DNA of 31,337 nucleotides from NCED01 sp035493955. GTDB lineage: Bacteria; Pseudomonadota; Alphaproteobacteria; Caulobacterales; Caulobacteraceae. The position numbers and the translations under genes are program-made. The stretch is taken from positions 1-31,337 of the forward strand of contig DATJHI010000019.1 of assembly GCA_035493955.1 (NCBI GenBank). Direction: 5' to 3'. This document shows, in pieces, positions 1 through 8,379 of this stretch (its first letter is position 1; the number at the start of each line of letters is the position of its first letter). The notes under the pieces were generated by a model. It did no database searches. It was given only the letters and a program-made list of their open reading frames with translations, and was not told the origin of the DNA.

Positions 1-1
1 G

Positions 2-139
2 GCGGGCACGCCCAAGGGCGAGCTCCTGGCCAAGGTCAAGGTCGACGACCTGGGTCCCGGCTGGGACATCAAGAACCAGAGCGACGAGTGGTCCCGGCCC
101 GCGCGCCTCGACGGCCTCTACGAGGAACTGTCCAAATAG
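2..139 (+). CDS. C-terminal end of an unrecognised protein (5' partial)
   Basis: The window opens inside an open frame that ends at TAG 137-139, giving 45 residues. They include GPGWDIKNQSDEW and end in LYEELSK. Codon use is high-GC and the frame is open from the window edge, so it is probably the true end of a gene. I do not recognise the family from this fragment and propose no function. The gene converges on the aldehyde oxidoreductase operon, with only 37 bases between the two stop codons. Confidence 0.6.
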   Translation, partial: AGTPKGELLAKVKVDDLGPGWDIKNQSDEWSRPARLDGLYEELSK

Positions 140-176
140 GGGGGGCGCGCCCGGCTCGCGTCGAGCGGACTGGCCT

Positions 177-2441
177 CTAGAGCAAATCCTCGATCCGGAT
201 CGGAAGGTCGCGTATGCGCCTGCCCGTGGCATGGAAGACGGCGTTGGCGACGGCGGCGTTCATGCCGACAATGCCGATCTCCCCGATGCCCTTGATCCCG
301 AGCGGGTTCACGCGGGTGTCCTCCTCCGGCACGAAGATGACGTCCAGCTTGGGGACGTCCGCGTTCACCGGGATCAGGTAGTCGGCATAGTTGGTGTTGG
401 TGTAGCGCGCCGCACGCCGATCGATCTCGGTGGCCTCGTGCAGGGCTGAGGACAGGCCCCAGATCGCTCCGCCCATGAACTGGCTGTAGGCGGTGAGCGG
501 GTTGACGATCGTCCCGGCCGCGAAGGCGCTGACCACGCGGGGCGTGCGGATCTCACGGGTGAGGGCGTGGACCCGGACCTCGACGAAGTGGGCTCCGAAG
601 GCGAACGCCGTCACATCCTTGCGGCCTGTTCCGCGGACCATCTGGGTCCTGCCCTGATAGAGGCCCTGGGCGGCGTCGGGCGGCAGGCCGGCAGGCACGT
701 TTTCGGCGTGGACCTCGATCGTTCCGCCCACGCGGCCGGCGGCTTTGGCGATGGGCTCGCTGTTTCCGTCGGAGCCGACCAGGGCGCCGTTCCGCAGCTT
801 CAGCGAAGCCGGGTCGCGGCCGGCGAAGACGCCGTCCTTGGCCCGCACCGCCGCGAGCGCGATCCGGCTGCGGATCTCCTCGCAGGCCTTGGCGGCGACG
901 TGGGTCGTGGAGGCGGCGTTGTTCGAGCCGCCGGCCACCGGCACGGGCGGAAGATCGCTGTCGCCGAGCTGGACGGCGACGTCGGCGACCCTCAGTCCCA
1001 GCCCGTCCGCGACGGCGATGGCGACGGTGGTGTAGGCGCCGGTGCCGATCTCGTGGGCGGCCAGCTGGATCGTCGCCTTGCCATCGGCCGTCAGCGAAAG
1101 GCGCGCGGCGGCCGGGCCGATGTTCGACGGATAGGTCGAGGTGGCGCAGCCGTAGCCGATCAGCCAATCGCCGTCGCGCATGGAGCCGGGCGCAGGGTTG
1201 CGTTTGGCCCAGCCGAACCTGGCGGCGGCCTGGTCGAAACACTGCATCAGGGAGCGGCTGGAGAAGGGTTTGCCATCGACCGGATCGGTCTGGGTGTCGT
1301 TGATCCGGCGCAGTTCGATGGGGTCCATCCCCAGGGCGTAGGCGAGCTCGTCCATGCCGCTTTCGAGCGCGAACATGTAGGGCGTGTCCGGCGGCGCGCG
1401 CATGAAGCCCGGGGTCGACCGGTCGGCGTGGACCACGGTGACCTTGGTGGCGATGTTGGGGCTGGCGTACATCCGCGCCGTGCTCTCGACGCCGGAGACG
1501 TTGTAGCTGGAGGGGCGCGAGCTGACCTCCCATCCCTCGTGGCTGACGGCCGTAAGCTTGCCGTCGCGCGTGGCCCCCAGTTTCAGGTGGTGTCGGGTCT
1601 CCGCGCGGAAGGTCGAGACGGTGAAACCCTGGTCGCGCGTGGGAACCAGTTTCACCGGCCGCTTCAGGCGTCTGGCGGCCAGAGCGACCCAGACCGTGCG
1701 CGAACTGGGGGCGCCCTTGGAGCCGAACCCGCCGCCGACGTAACGCGAGACGGTGCGCACATTGGCGAGGTCGAGGCCCAGTTGCTTCGCCACCGCCGCC
1801 TTCAGGCCGTACATGGACTGGGTGGGCTCGTAGATGACGAGCCTGGGCCCCTCCCAGACGCAGGTGGTCGTGAACAGCTCCATCGGATTGTGGTGCTGGG
1901 TCGGCGTCGAATAGTGAGCGTCGATCTGCACCGGGGCCGCGGCGAAGGCGGCCGCGGCGTCGCCCTTGCTGGGGTCCTTCGCCTCGGGATCGGCGGCCTG
2001 CCTGGGTTCGCTCTGGACGCCTGGGCTGTCGAAGGTCGCGCTGGGGGTCTCGGCCGCGTAGTCCACGACGACCCGGCGCGCGGCTTCGCGGGCGGCTTCA
2101 TAGGTGTCGGCGACCACCACGCCGATGATCTGGCCGCCATGCCAGATGCGGTCGCTTTCCAGGGTGGTGGTGGTGGGGTTCTGGTCGGGGCCGACGGGCG
2201 GCCTGGCTTGGCCGCCCACGTTCTCGTGCGTGAGAATGTCCAGCACCCCCGGCGTGGCGCGCGCTTCGCTGAGATCCATCCGGACGATCCGTCCACGGGC
2301 GATCGCGCTGGTGACCAGATAGGCGTAGGCCGGGTTGGCGACCGGCTCGTCCGAAGCGAAGCGGGCCTGGCCGGTGACTTTGGCGGCGCCGTCGATGCGG
2401 GCGGAAGGTTTGCCGTAGAGGCCTGCTGCATCGTCAGCCAC
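177..2441 (-). CDS. paoC: Periplasmic aldehyde oxidoreductase, molybdenum-binding subunit (PaoC-like, xanthine dehydrogenase family)
   Basis: Large catalytic subunit of a molybdenum hydroxylase that oxidises aldehydes (known for PaoABC) to carboxylic acids and passes electrons to the 2Fe-2S and FAD subunits. The 754 residues compare with about 730 in E. coli PaoC. Visible are the molybdopterin-contact motif VGGGFGSKG near residue 240 and the C-terminal KGIGEIG near residue 720, which holds the catalytic glutamate of the family. I chose the GTG at 2441: GGAGGT lies just upstream, the FAD-subunit stop is only 2 bases away, and the protein then begins MADDAAGLYGKP, a normal family N-terminus. 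Open frame continues upstream to 2966, but that part is antisense-frame noise inside the FAD gene. It is the last gene of the three-gene operon. No XdhC/PaoD maturation factor is visible here. The substrate is not shown by sequence. Confidence 0.9.
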   Translation of the reverse strand: MADDAAGLYGKPSARIDGAAKVTGQARFASDEPVANPAYAYLVTSAIARGRIVRMDLSEARATPGVLDILTHENVGGQARPPVGPDQNPTTTTLESDRIWHGGQIIGVVVADTYEAAREAARRVVVDYAAETPSATFDSPGVQSEPRQAADPEAKDPSKGDAAAAFAAAPVQIDAHYSTPTQHHNPMELFTTTCVWEGPRLVIYEPTQSMYGLKAAVAKQLGLDLANVRTVSRYVGGGFGSKGAPSSRTVWVALAARRLKRPVKLVPTRDQGFTVSTFRAETRHHLKLGATRDGKLTAVSHEGWEVSSRPSSYNVSGVESTARMYASPNIATKVTVVHADRSTPGFMRAPPDTPYMFALESGMDELAYALGMDPIELRRINDTQTDPVDGKPFSSRSLMQCFDQAAARFGWAKRNPAPGSMRDGDWLIGYGCATSTYPSNIGPAAARLSLTADGKATIQLAAHEIGTGAYTTVAIAVADGLGLRVADVAVQLGDSDLPPVPVAGGSNNAASTTHVAAKACEEIRSRIALAAVRAKDGVFAGRDPASLKLRNGALVGSDGNSEPIAKAAGRVGGTIEVHAENVPAGLPPDAAQGLYQGRTQMVRGTGRKDVTAFAFGAHFVEVRVHALTREIRTPRVVSAFAAGTIVNPLTAYSQFMGGAIWGLSSALHEATEIDRRAARYTNTNYADYLIPVNADVPKLDVIFVPEEDTRVNPLGIKGIGEIGIVGMNAAVANAVFHATGRRIRDLPIRIEDLL

Positions 2442-2443
2442 AG

Positions 2444-3439
2444 TCAGACCTCCATCGCGCGGGCTTGCAAAAGGGCGCGCACCAGCGTGCGCCGGCCCAG
2501 GTCGGGTTTGAACTTGAGTTCGCCGGGCGCGGAGGCTTTCGTGAAGGCGATCTCGGCGGCCGCCTGAGCGGTGGCCTCGGTGATCGGCTTGCCGGTCAGG
2601 GCGGCTTCGGCGTCGTGGGCGCGCCAGGGCTTGGCGGCCACGCCGCCCAGGCCGATGCGGATTTCGCGGACCGTTCCGCCTGAAAGGTCGAGGGCGACGG
2701 CCGCCGAGGCCAGGGCGAACTCGTACGACTGACGGTCCCGGATTTTCAGGTAGAGCGAGCGTCGGGTCCAGGACGCGGCCGGTACGCTGAAGCCGGTGAT
2801 CAACTCGCCGTCCTTGAGGGTCGTCTCGATATCCGGGGTCTCGCCAGGCGTGCGGTGCAGGTCCTCGAAGGGGATCGCGCGGCGGCCGGCGGGGCCTTCC
2901 AGATCCACCGCGGCGCCGAGGGCGGCCAGGGCCACGGCGAAGTCGCCGGGGTAGCTGGCGATGCATCGGTCGCTGACGCCGAGGACGGCGAGCCTGCGGT
3001 TCTCGCCCTGCATCGCCGCGCAGCCCGAGCCCGGATTGCGCTTGTTGCAGGCCGCCCAGCTGGTGTCGCGGAAATAGGTGCAGCGCGTCCGCTGCAGGAC
3101 GTTGCCGCCCAGGCTCGCCATGTTGCGGATCTGCGGGCTGGCGGCGAGGTCGAGGCTCTGGGCGATCAGAGGGAACTCGCGGCGGACCACGGGGCTGTCG
3201 GCGACATCGGACATGCGGGCGAGGGCGCCGAGCCGAAGCTGGCCGCCGTCGAGGCGGATTTCGCTGTGATCGCGGGCCAGGGCGTTGATGTCGATCAGCG
3301 TCGTCGGGCGCATGACGTCGAGCTTCATCAAGTCGATGAGAGTTGTGCCGCCGGCGAGGTAGCGGGCGCCGGTCGCGGTCGCCGCGACCTTCACGGCCTG
3401 GCCGCTGTCCGCGACGTGTTCGTAGCGGAAGGGGCGCAT
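2444..3439 (-). CDS. paoB: Periplasmic aldehyde oxidoreductase, FAD-binding subunit with extra [4Fe-4S] cysteines (PaoB-like)
   Basis: CO dehydrogenase/xanthine dehydrogenase FAD subunit, 331 residues. FAD-contact loops are visible at about residues 29-40 (AGGTTLIDLMKL) and 109-114 (SLGGNV). Ordinary members lack cysteines after the second loop. This one has Cys120, Cys131, Cys140 and Cys159 within RTRCTYFR, ACNKRNPGSGC and SDRCIA, matching the [4Fe-4S]-binding insertion known from E. coli PaoB. That makes a PaoABC-type enzyme more likely than a nicotinate or xanthine dehydrogenase. ATG 3439 overlaps the stop of the 2Fe-2S gene by one base (TGATG), and its own stop is 2 bases before the next start, so the three genes should be translationally coupled. 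Confidence 0.9.
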   Translation of the reverse strand: MRPFRYEHVADSGQAVKVAATATGARYLAGGTTLIDLMKLDVMRPTTLIDINALARDHSEIRLDGGQLRLGALARMSDVADSPVVRREFPLIAQSLDLAASPQIRNMASLGGNVLQRTRCTYFRDTSWAACNKRNPGSGCAAMQGENRRLAVLGVSDRCIASYPGDFAVALAALGAAVDLEGPAGRRAIPFEDLHRTPGETPDIETTLKDGELITGFSVPAASWTRRSLYLKIRDRQSYEFALASAAVALDLSGGTVREIRIGLGGVAAKPWRAHDAEAALTGKPITEATAQAAAEIAFTKASAPGELKFKPDLGRRTLVRALLQARAMEV

Positions 3440-4047
3440 CAGGCGCGCTCGCTCTGCAGGGCGGCCTCGCGGATCGCGGCGACGATCTTCGGATAGGCGG
3501 CGCAACGGCAGAGATTGCCGCTCATGTGCTCGCGGATCTGGTCGTCGTCGCTCGCGCGCCCCTCCCGGACGCAGGCCACGGCCGACATGATCTGGCCGGG
3601 CGTGCAGTAGCCGCACTGGAAGGCGTCGTGCTTGATGAAGGCGGCCTGCATGGGATGCAGGGTCTCGCCTTGAGCCAAGCCCTCGATGGTGGTCACGGGA
3701 CGCCCCTGGACCGCGGCGGCGAGCGTCAGGCAGGCGAGGACGCGGCGGCCGTCGACGTGGACCGTGCAGGCGCCGCATTGACCTTGGTCGCAACCCTTCT
3801 TGGACCCGGTCAGGTGCAGATGTTCGCGTAGGGCGTCGAGCAGCGTGGTGCGCGGATCGAGCCTCAAGGGATGGTCGCGCCCATTCACCCTGAGGGTGAT
3901 CTCCATTTGCGGCCTGGCTTCCATCGGCTGGCGTGAAGGGGCGGACGGCGCGGCGGCGGCGGCGAGGGGGAGGGCCGCCATGCCTGTCGCGCCGGCGAGC
4001 AGACCCCGCCGGCTCGGACCGCGTGCAGATCCGGGGTCCTGCTCCAT
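3439..4047 (-). CDS. paoA: Tat-exported aldehyde oxidoreductase 2Fe-2S subunit (PaoA-like)
   Basis: Small electron-transfer subunit carrying two [2Fe-2S] clusters. The 202 residues hold a plant-ferredoxin-type N-terminal cluster (Cys86, 91, 94, 106 in CDQGQCGAC and VLAC) and a helical second cluster (CGYCTPG at 145-151, CRC at 180-182). The N-terminus has a twin-arginine signal, SRRGLLAG followed by an alanine-rich hydrophobic stretch (residues 12-35), so the folded complex should be exported to the periplasm; PaoB and PaoC lack signals and would travel with it, as known in E. coli. I chose ATG 4047 because AGAGGA lies 5 bases before it. An in-frame ATG at 4065 would add six residues. The gene is first in its operon and diverges from recA. 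Confidence 0.9.
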   Translation of the reverse strand: MEQDPGSARGPSRRGLLAGATGMAALPLAAAAAPSAPSRQPMEARPQMEITLRVNGRDHPLRLDPRTTLLDALREHLHLTGSKKGCDQGQCGACTVHVDGRRVLACLTLAAAVQGRPVTTIEGLAQGETLHPMQAAFIKHDAFQCGYCTPGQIMSAVACVREGRASDDDQIREHMSGNLCRCAAYPKIVAAIREAALQSERA

Positions 4048-4149
4048 CCGTTTCCTCTTGCGCATGACCGAACCCAACTTCCGCTCCGTCGGAACGGTTC
4101 CGTCGGCCCCGTCGATCGCGCCGGGCGGGGGATTTCCGGCGCGGAAAAA

Positions 4150-4184
4150 GAACGTATTGCCAACGAGAACAAACCGCGTACATT
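4150..4184 (+). promoter_or_regulatory. Candidate recA promoter overlapping a LexA-like box
   Basis: TTGCCA (4157-4162) and TACATT (4179-4184) are separated by 16 bases, about 80 bases before the recA start. GAAC (4150-4153), seven bases, then CAAC (4161-4164) is one base short of the alphaproteobacterial LexA operator GAAC-N7-GAAC and covers the -35 element. A further GAAC lies at 4167-4170. LexA control of recA is expected in this class; the assignment here rests on position and a one-mismatch motif. Confidence 0.45.
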
Positions 4185-4261
4185 GCCCGGGTCGGCTGGA
4201 AACGCGCGAGGTTGCGATGCGGCCGGGGCCAGGGTCAGAATCGTGCGATAGGGGACTTCGG

Positions 4262-5335
4262 ATGAACCAAGCGGTGTTGAGGCTCGTGGGACGGGAAGAC
4301 GCGGACAAGCAGAGGGCGCTCGAGGCGGCCCTCGCCCAGATCGATCGCGCCTTCGGCAAGGGCTCGGTGATGAAACTGGGCGCCAAGGGCAAGGTGGTCG
4401 AGATCGAATCGGTCTCCACCGGCTCCCTCGGCCTCGACCTGGCCTTGGGCATCGGCGGCCTCCCGCGGGGGCGGGTGATCGAGGTCTACGGTCCCGAATC
4501 CTCCGGCAAGACCACCTTGGCCCTGCACGTGGTGGCCGAGGTGCAGAAGTCCGGCGGCACCGCCGCCTTCGTGGACGCCGAGCACGCCCTCGACCCCAGC
4601 TACGCCCAGAAGCTGGGGGTGAACCTGGACGACCTCCTGGTCTCCCAGCCCGACACCGGCGAGCAGGCCCTGGAGATCACCGACACCCTGGTCCGCTCCA
4701 ACGCGGTGGACATCATCGTCATCGATTCGGTGGCGGCCCTGACCCCCCGGGCCGAGATCGAGGGCGAGATGGGCGACAGCCTGCCGGGCCTGCAGGCCCG
4801 GCTGATGAGCCAGGCCCTGCGCAAGCTCACCGCCTCCATCTCCAAGTCCAAGTGCATCGTCCTGTTCATCAACCAGATCCGGATGAAGATCGGGGTGATG
4901 TACGGCAGCCCGGAGACCACCACCGGCGGCAACGCGCTGAAGTTCTACGCTTCGGTGCGCCTGGACATCCGCCGCACCGGCTCGATCAAGAACCGCGACG
5001 AGATCGTCGGCAACAACGTCAAGGTCAAGGTGGTGAAGAACAAGGTGGCCCCGCCGTTCCGCGAGGTCGAGTTCGACATCATGTACGGGGAAGGGATCTC
5101 CAAGCTCGGCGAGATCATCGACCTGGGGGTCAAGGGCGGCATCATCGAGAAGTCCGGCTCCTGGTTCTCCTACAACTCCACCCGCATCGGCCAGGGTCGC
5201 GAGAACGTGCGCGAGTTCCTCAAGGCCAACAAGGACATGGCCGACGCCATCGAGGCGGCGGTGCGCAAGAACTCGACCAAGATCGCCGACGAGCTGCTGG
5301 GCGCGCCCGAGCCCGACGCCGACGAAGGGCCTTAA
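4262..5335 (+). CDS. recA: Recombinase A
   Basis: DNA-dependent ATPase that forms filaments on single-stranded DNA, catalyses strand exchange and triggers LexA self-cleavage. It has 357 residues, the usual length. Walker A GPESSGKT is at residues 77-84. The family blocks DSVAALTPRAEIEGEMGD, INQIRMKIGVM and TTTGGNALKFYASVRLDIR are intact. I chose ATG 4262 because AGGGGA lies 6 bases before it and the protein then begins MNQAVLRLVGREDADKQRAL, like other alphaproteobacterial RecAs; the open frame upstream (from 3800) runs antisense through paoA. It diverges from the aldehyde oxidoreductase operon and is followed by strong inverted repeats. Confidence 0.98.
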   Translation: MNQAVLRLVGREDADKQRALEAALAQIDRAFGKGSVMKLGAKGKVVEIESVSTGSLGLDLALGIGGLPRGRVIEVYGPESSGKTTLALHVVAEVQKSGGTAAFVDAEHALDPSYAQKLGVNLDDLLVSQPDTGEQALEITDTLVRSNAVDIIVIDSVAALTPRAEIEGEMGDSLPGLQARLMSQALRKLTASISKSKCIVLFINQIRMKIGVMYGSPETTTGGNALKFYASVRLDIRRTGSIKNRDEIVGNNVKVKVVKNKVAPPFREVEFDIMYGEGISKLGEIIDLGVKGGIIEKSGSWFSYNSTRIGQGRENVREFLKANKDMADAIEAAVRKNSTKIADELLGAPEPDADEGP

Positions 5336-5347
5336 GCCCGCACCCCA

Positions 5348-5417
5348 TCGCCGCGGCGCGGGCGTTCCTGGGCTCCTCCGATCCGGAGGGGCCGGCTCGT
5401 CGCCCGCGCCGCGGCGA
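5348..5417 (+). terminator. Large stem-loop just after recA
   Basis: Two perfect 17-base arms, 5348-5364 and 5401-5417, start 12 bases after the recA stop. The loop holds a second small hairpin, CCTCCG-ATC-CGGAGG. There is no T-run after the right arm, so this may protect the mRNA 3' end or act with Rho rather than be a classical intrinsic terminator. Confidence 0.5.
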
Positions 5418-5443
5418 AACCACCAGCGATCCGACAACGATTG

Positions 5444-5594
5444 CCTTCTCCCCTTGCGGGAGAAGGCGGCCCGGAGGGCCGGATGAGGGGTCGCACCGCC
5501 ACTGGCCGGTGCGGCCTTTTTCCTGGTCCGGCCGGCGCCGCGAGACCCCTCATCCGCCGGCTCCGCCGACACCTTCTTCCGCAAGGGGAGAAGG
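5444..5594. repeat. Long imperfect inverted repeat (Caulobacterales-type intergenic palindrome)
   Basis: Arms near 5444-5491 and 5547-5594 are imperfect reverse complements. The outer parts are CCTTCTCCCCTTGCGGGAG and CCGCAAGGGGAGAAGG; the inner parts are GGATGAGGGGT and ACCCCTCATCC. The centre holds another hairpin (5492-5498 with 5507-5513) followed after three bases by TTTTT, which could end recA transcription. Sequence of this kind recurs between genes in Caulobacter and Phenylobacterium genomes (from memory). It fills most of the 382-base gap between recA and alaS. Confidence 0.65.
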
Positions 5595-5717
5595 GATTGG
5601 GGCCTCAAAATCGCGTCAGCGCGGATGCGACCTGTGCGCCCCGTCGAAACGCGGCTGGCCTGTACCGCCGCGCTTTTCTATATGGACGCGGGAACAGTCC
5701 CCTTTGCCGGAGCGGCC

Positions 5718-8357
5718 ATGCCGAGCCTGAACGACATTCGCGCCGCCTTCCTCGACTATTTCGCGGCGCGCGAGCACCTGGCCATCCCGTCGGCGCCGCT
5801 GGTGCCGCAGAACGATCCGACCCTGCTGTTCGTCAACGCCGGCATGGTCCCGTTCAAGAACCTGTTCACCGGCGCCGAGACCCCGCCGGCGCCGCGGGCG
5901 ACCTCGTCGCAGAAATGCGTCCGCGCCGGCGGCAAGCACAACGACCTCGACAACGTCGGCTACACCGCCCGCCACCACACCTTCTTCGAGATGCTGGGGA
6001 ACTTCTCCTTCGGCGACTATTTCAAGGAACGGGCGATCGAGCTGGCCTGGACCCTGATCACCAAGGAATTCGGCCTGCCCGCCGACAAGCTGCTGGTCAC
6101 CGTCTACGCCGAGGACGACGAGGCCCATGGCCTGTGGAAGAAGATCGCCGGCCTGCCGGACCAGAAGATCATCCGCATCGCCTCCTCGGACAATTTCTGG
6201 TCGATGGGCGACACCGGCCCCTGCGGCCCCTGTTCGGAGATCTTCTACGACCACGGCCCACAGATCCCCGGCGGCCCCCCCGGATCGGTGGACCAGGACG
6301 GCGACCGCTTCGTCGAGATCTGGAACCTCGTGTTCATGCAATACGAGCAGTTCGCCGACGGTTCGCGCACGGCCCTGCCGCGCCCCTCCATTGACACCGG
6401 CATGGGCCTCGAGCGCCTGGCCGCGGTGCTGCAGGGCGTGTCGGACAACTATGACACCGACCTGTTCCGCACCCTGATCGGCGCCTCCGAGGCCCTCACC
6501 GGGGTTGCGGCCGTGGGCGACCGGGCCCCCTCGCACCGGGTCATCGCCGACCACCTGCGCTCGTCCAGCTTCCTGATCGCCGACGGGATCGGCCCCTCCA
6601 ACGAGGGCCGGGGCTATGTGCTGCGCCGGATCATGCGCCGGGCCATGCGCCACGCCCACCTGCTCGGGGCCGAGGACCCGCTGATGCACCGGCTCGTCCC
6701 GACCCTGGTGGCCGAGATGGGCCAGGCCTATCCGGAGCTGAAGCGGGCCGAGCCGGTGATTGTCGAGACCCTGCGCCAGGAGGAGGAGCGGTTCCGCCGC
6801 ACCCTCGGCCGCGGCATGACCCTTCTGGACGAGGCCACCAGCGGCCTGGCCGCCGGCGGCGTCCTTTCGGGCGAGACCGCCTTCAAGCTCTACGACACCT
6901 ACGGCTTCCCCCTCGACCTGACCCAGGACGCGGTGCGGGCCAAGGGGCTGTCGGTGGACCTGGAGGGCTTCGACACCGCCATGGACCGCCAGCGCAAGAT
7001 GGCGCGGGAGAACTGGAGCGGATCGGGCGACCGGGCCGCCACCGCCGAATGGTTCGCCCTGCGCGACCGGCTGGGCCCGTCCGACTTCGTGGGCTACGAG
7101 CATTCGGAGATCGTGGGCGAGGTCCTGGCCCTGGTCCGCGAGGCGGCCGAGATCGACGAGGCGACCGCGGGCCACACGGTCGAGGCGCTGTTCGACCGCA
7201 CCCCCTTCTATGCCGAAAGCGGCGGCCAGGCGTCGGACAAGGGCGCGGTCGAATGGTCCGGCGGCAAGGGCGACCTGGTGGCCGTGTCCAAGCACGCCGG
7301 CGACCTGCACGTGCACACCATCACCGTGACCGAGGGCCGGCTGGCCGTGGGCGACCGGGTGCGTCTGGTCATCGACGCCGAGGCCCGCGCCCGCACCCGC
7401 GCCAACCACTCCGCCGCCCACCTGGTGCACGCGGCGCTGAAGAACGTGCTCGGCCCCCACGTGGCCCAGAAGGGCCAGCTGGTCGACGACGAGAAGATGC
7501 GGTTCGACTTCAGCCACGGCCAGACCCTGAGCCTGGACGAGCTCGACCGGGTGGAGGCCGAGGTCAATGCGGTTATCCGCCAGAACCTGCCCGCCGCCAC
7601 CCAGTCCATGACCCCGGCCGCGGCCATCGAGGCCGGCGCCGTGGCCCTGTTCGGCGAGAAGTACGGCGACACCGTGCGGGTGCTGACCCTGGGCCGGGCG
7701 CTGACCGGCTCCGGGGCCTATTCGGTGGAGCTGTGCGGCGGCACCCACGTCGCCCGCACCGGCGACATCGCCCTGTTCAAGATCGTGGCCGAGGTCGGCA
7801 TCGCCGCCGGCGTGCGCCGGGTCGAGGCCCTGACCGGCGAGGCGGCGCGCTGCTTCCTGCTGGACCAGGCCGGGGTGGCCAAGGGCCTGGCCGAACAGTT
7901 CAAGGTCCCGGTGGCCGAGGTCCCCGCCCGCATCGAGGCCCTCATGGCCGAACGCAAGCGGCTGGAGAAGGACCTGGCCGACGCCAAGCGCAAGCTGGCC
8001 ATGGGCGGCGGCGGGGGCGAGGCGTCGGCGGTCGAGGACATCGGCGGGGTGCGCTTCATCGGCCGGCTGCTGCAGGGGATCGACGGCAAGGCCCTGCGTC
8101 CGGTCATCGACGACCTGCGCAAACAGGCGGACGTGGCCGTGGCCATCGGCGTCAGCGACGAAGGAAAGGCGGCCATCGCCATCGCCGTGGCGCCCGGTTT
8201 CACCGACCGGTTCAGCGCCGCCGAGCTGATCCGGCTGGCGGTGCCGGCCATGGGCGGCCAGGGCGGCGGCGGCAAGCCCGACTACGCCCAGGGCGGGGCC
8301 CCGGACGGGGCGTCGGCCCAGGCGGGCATCGACGCGGTGAAGGCGGCGCTGGGCTAG
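5718..8357 (+). CDS. alaS: Alanine--tRNA ligase
   Basis: Class II aminoacyl-tRNA synthetase that charges tRNA-Ala in the cytoplasm and edits mischarged Ser/Gly. It has 879 residues, full length. The N-terminal catalytic domain shows FVNAGMVPFKN and the motif 2 region GYTARHHTFFEMLGNFSFGD. The editing domain has its zinc ligands in HSAAH near residue 564 and CGGTH near residue 673. A C-terminal C-Ala domain follows a basic linker (about 740-765). I chose ATG 5718 because GGAG lies 5 bases before it and the protein begins MPSLNDIRAAFLDYF, the family N-terminus; open frame to 5625 has no homologous character. It converges on a DUF2939 gene with only 22 bases between. Confidence 0.98.
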   Translation: MPSLNDIRAAFLDYFAAREHLAIPSAPLVPQNDPTLLFVNAGMVPFKNLFTGAETPPAPRATSSQKCVRAGGKHNDLDNVGYTARHHTFFEMLGNFSFGDYFKERAIELAWTLITKEFGLPADKLLVTVYAEDDEAHGLWKKIAGLPDQKIIRIASSDNFWSMGDTGPCGPCSEIFYDHGPQIPGGPPGSVDQDGDRFVEIWNLVFMQYEQFADGSRTALPRPSIDTGMGLERLAAVLQGVSDNYDTDLFRTLIGASEALTGVAAVGDRAPSHRVIADHLRSSSFLIADGIGPSNEGRGYVLRRIMRRAMRHAHLLGAEDPLMHRLVPTLVAEMGQAYPELKRAEPVIVETLRQEEERFRRTLGRGMTLLDEATSGLAAGGVLSGETAFKLYDTYGFPLDLTQDAVRAKGLSVDLEGFDTAMDRQRKMARENWSGSGDRAATAEWFALRDRLGPSDFVGYEHSEIVGEVLALVREAAEIDEATAGHTVEALFDRTPFYAESGGQASDKGAVEWSGGKGDLVAVSKHAGDLHVHTITVTEGRLAVGDRVRLVIDAEARARTRANHSAAHLVHAALKNVLGPHVAQKGQLVDDEKMRFDFSHGQTLSLDELDRVEAEVNAVIRQNLPAATQSMTPAAAIEAGAVALFGEKYGDTVRVLTLGRALTGSGAYSVELCGGTHVARTGDIALFKIVAEVGIAAGVRRVEALTGEAARCFLLDQAGVAKGLAEQFKVPVAEVPARIEALMAERKRLEKDLADAKRKLAMGGGGGEASAVEDIGGVRFIGRLLQGIDGKALRPVIDDLRKQADVAVAIGVSDEGKAAIAIAVAPGFTDRFSAAELIRLAVPAMGGQGGGGKPDYAQGGAPDGASAQAGIDAVKAALG

Positions 8358-8379
8358 AGCGCCGAGACGAAAGAGGGCC

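Noticed and set aside
567..2567. 666-codon plus-strand ORF opposite paoC
   Set aside because: Antisense frame of a high-GC gene; product is Gly/Arg/Asp/Val-rich with no domain, while the other strand encodes a complete recognised enzyme.
5616..7748. 710-codon minus-strand ORF opposite alaS
   Set aside because: Low-complexity shadow of alaS (runs of Gly, Ala, Val, Gln), overlapping it completely.
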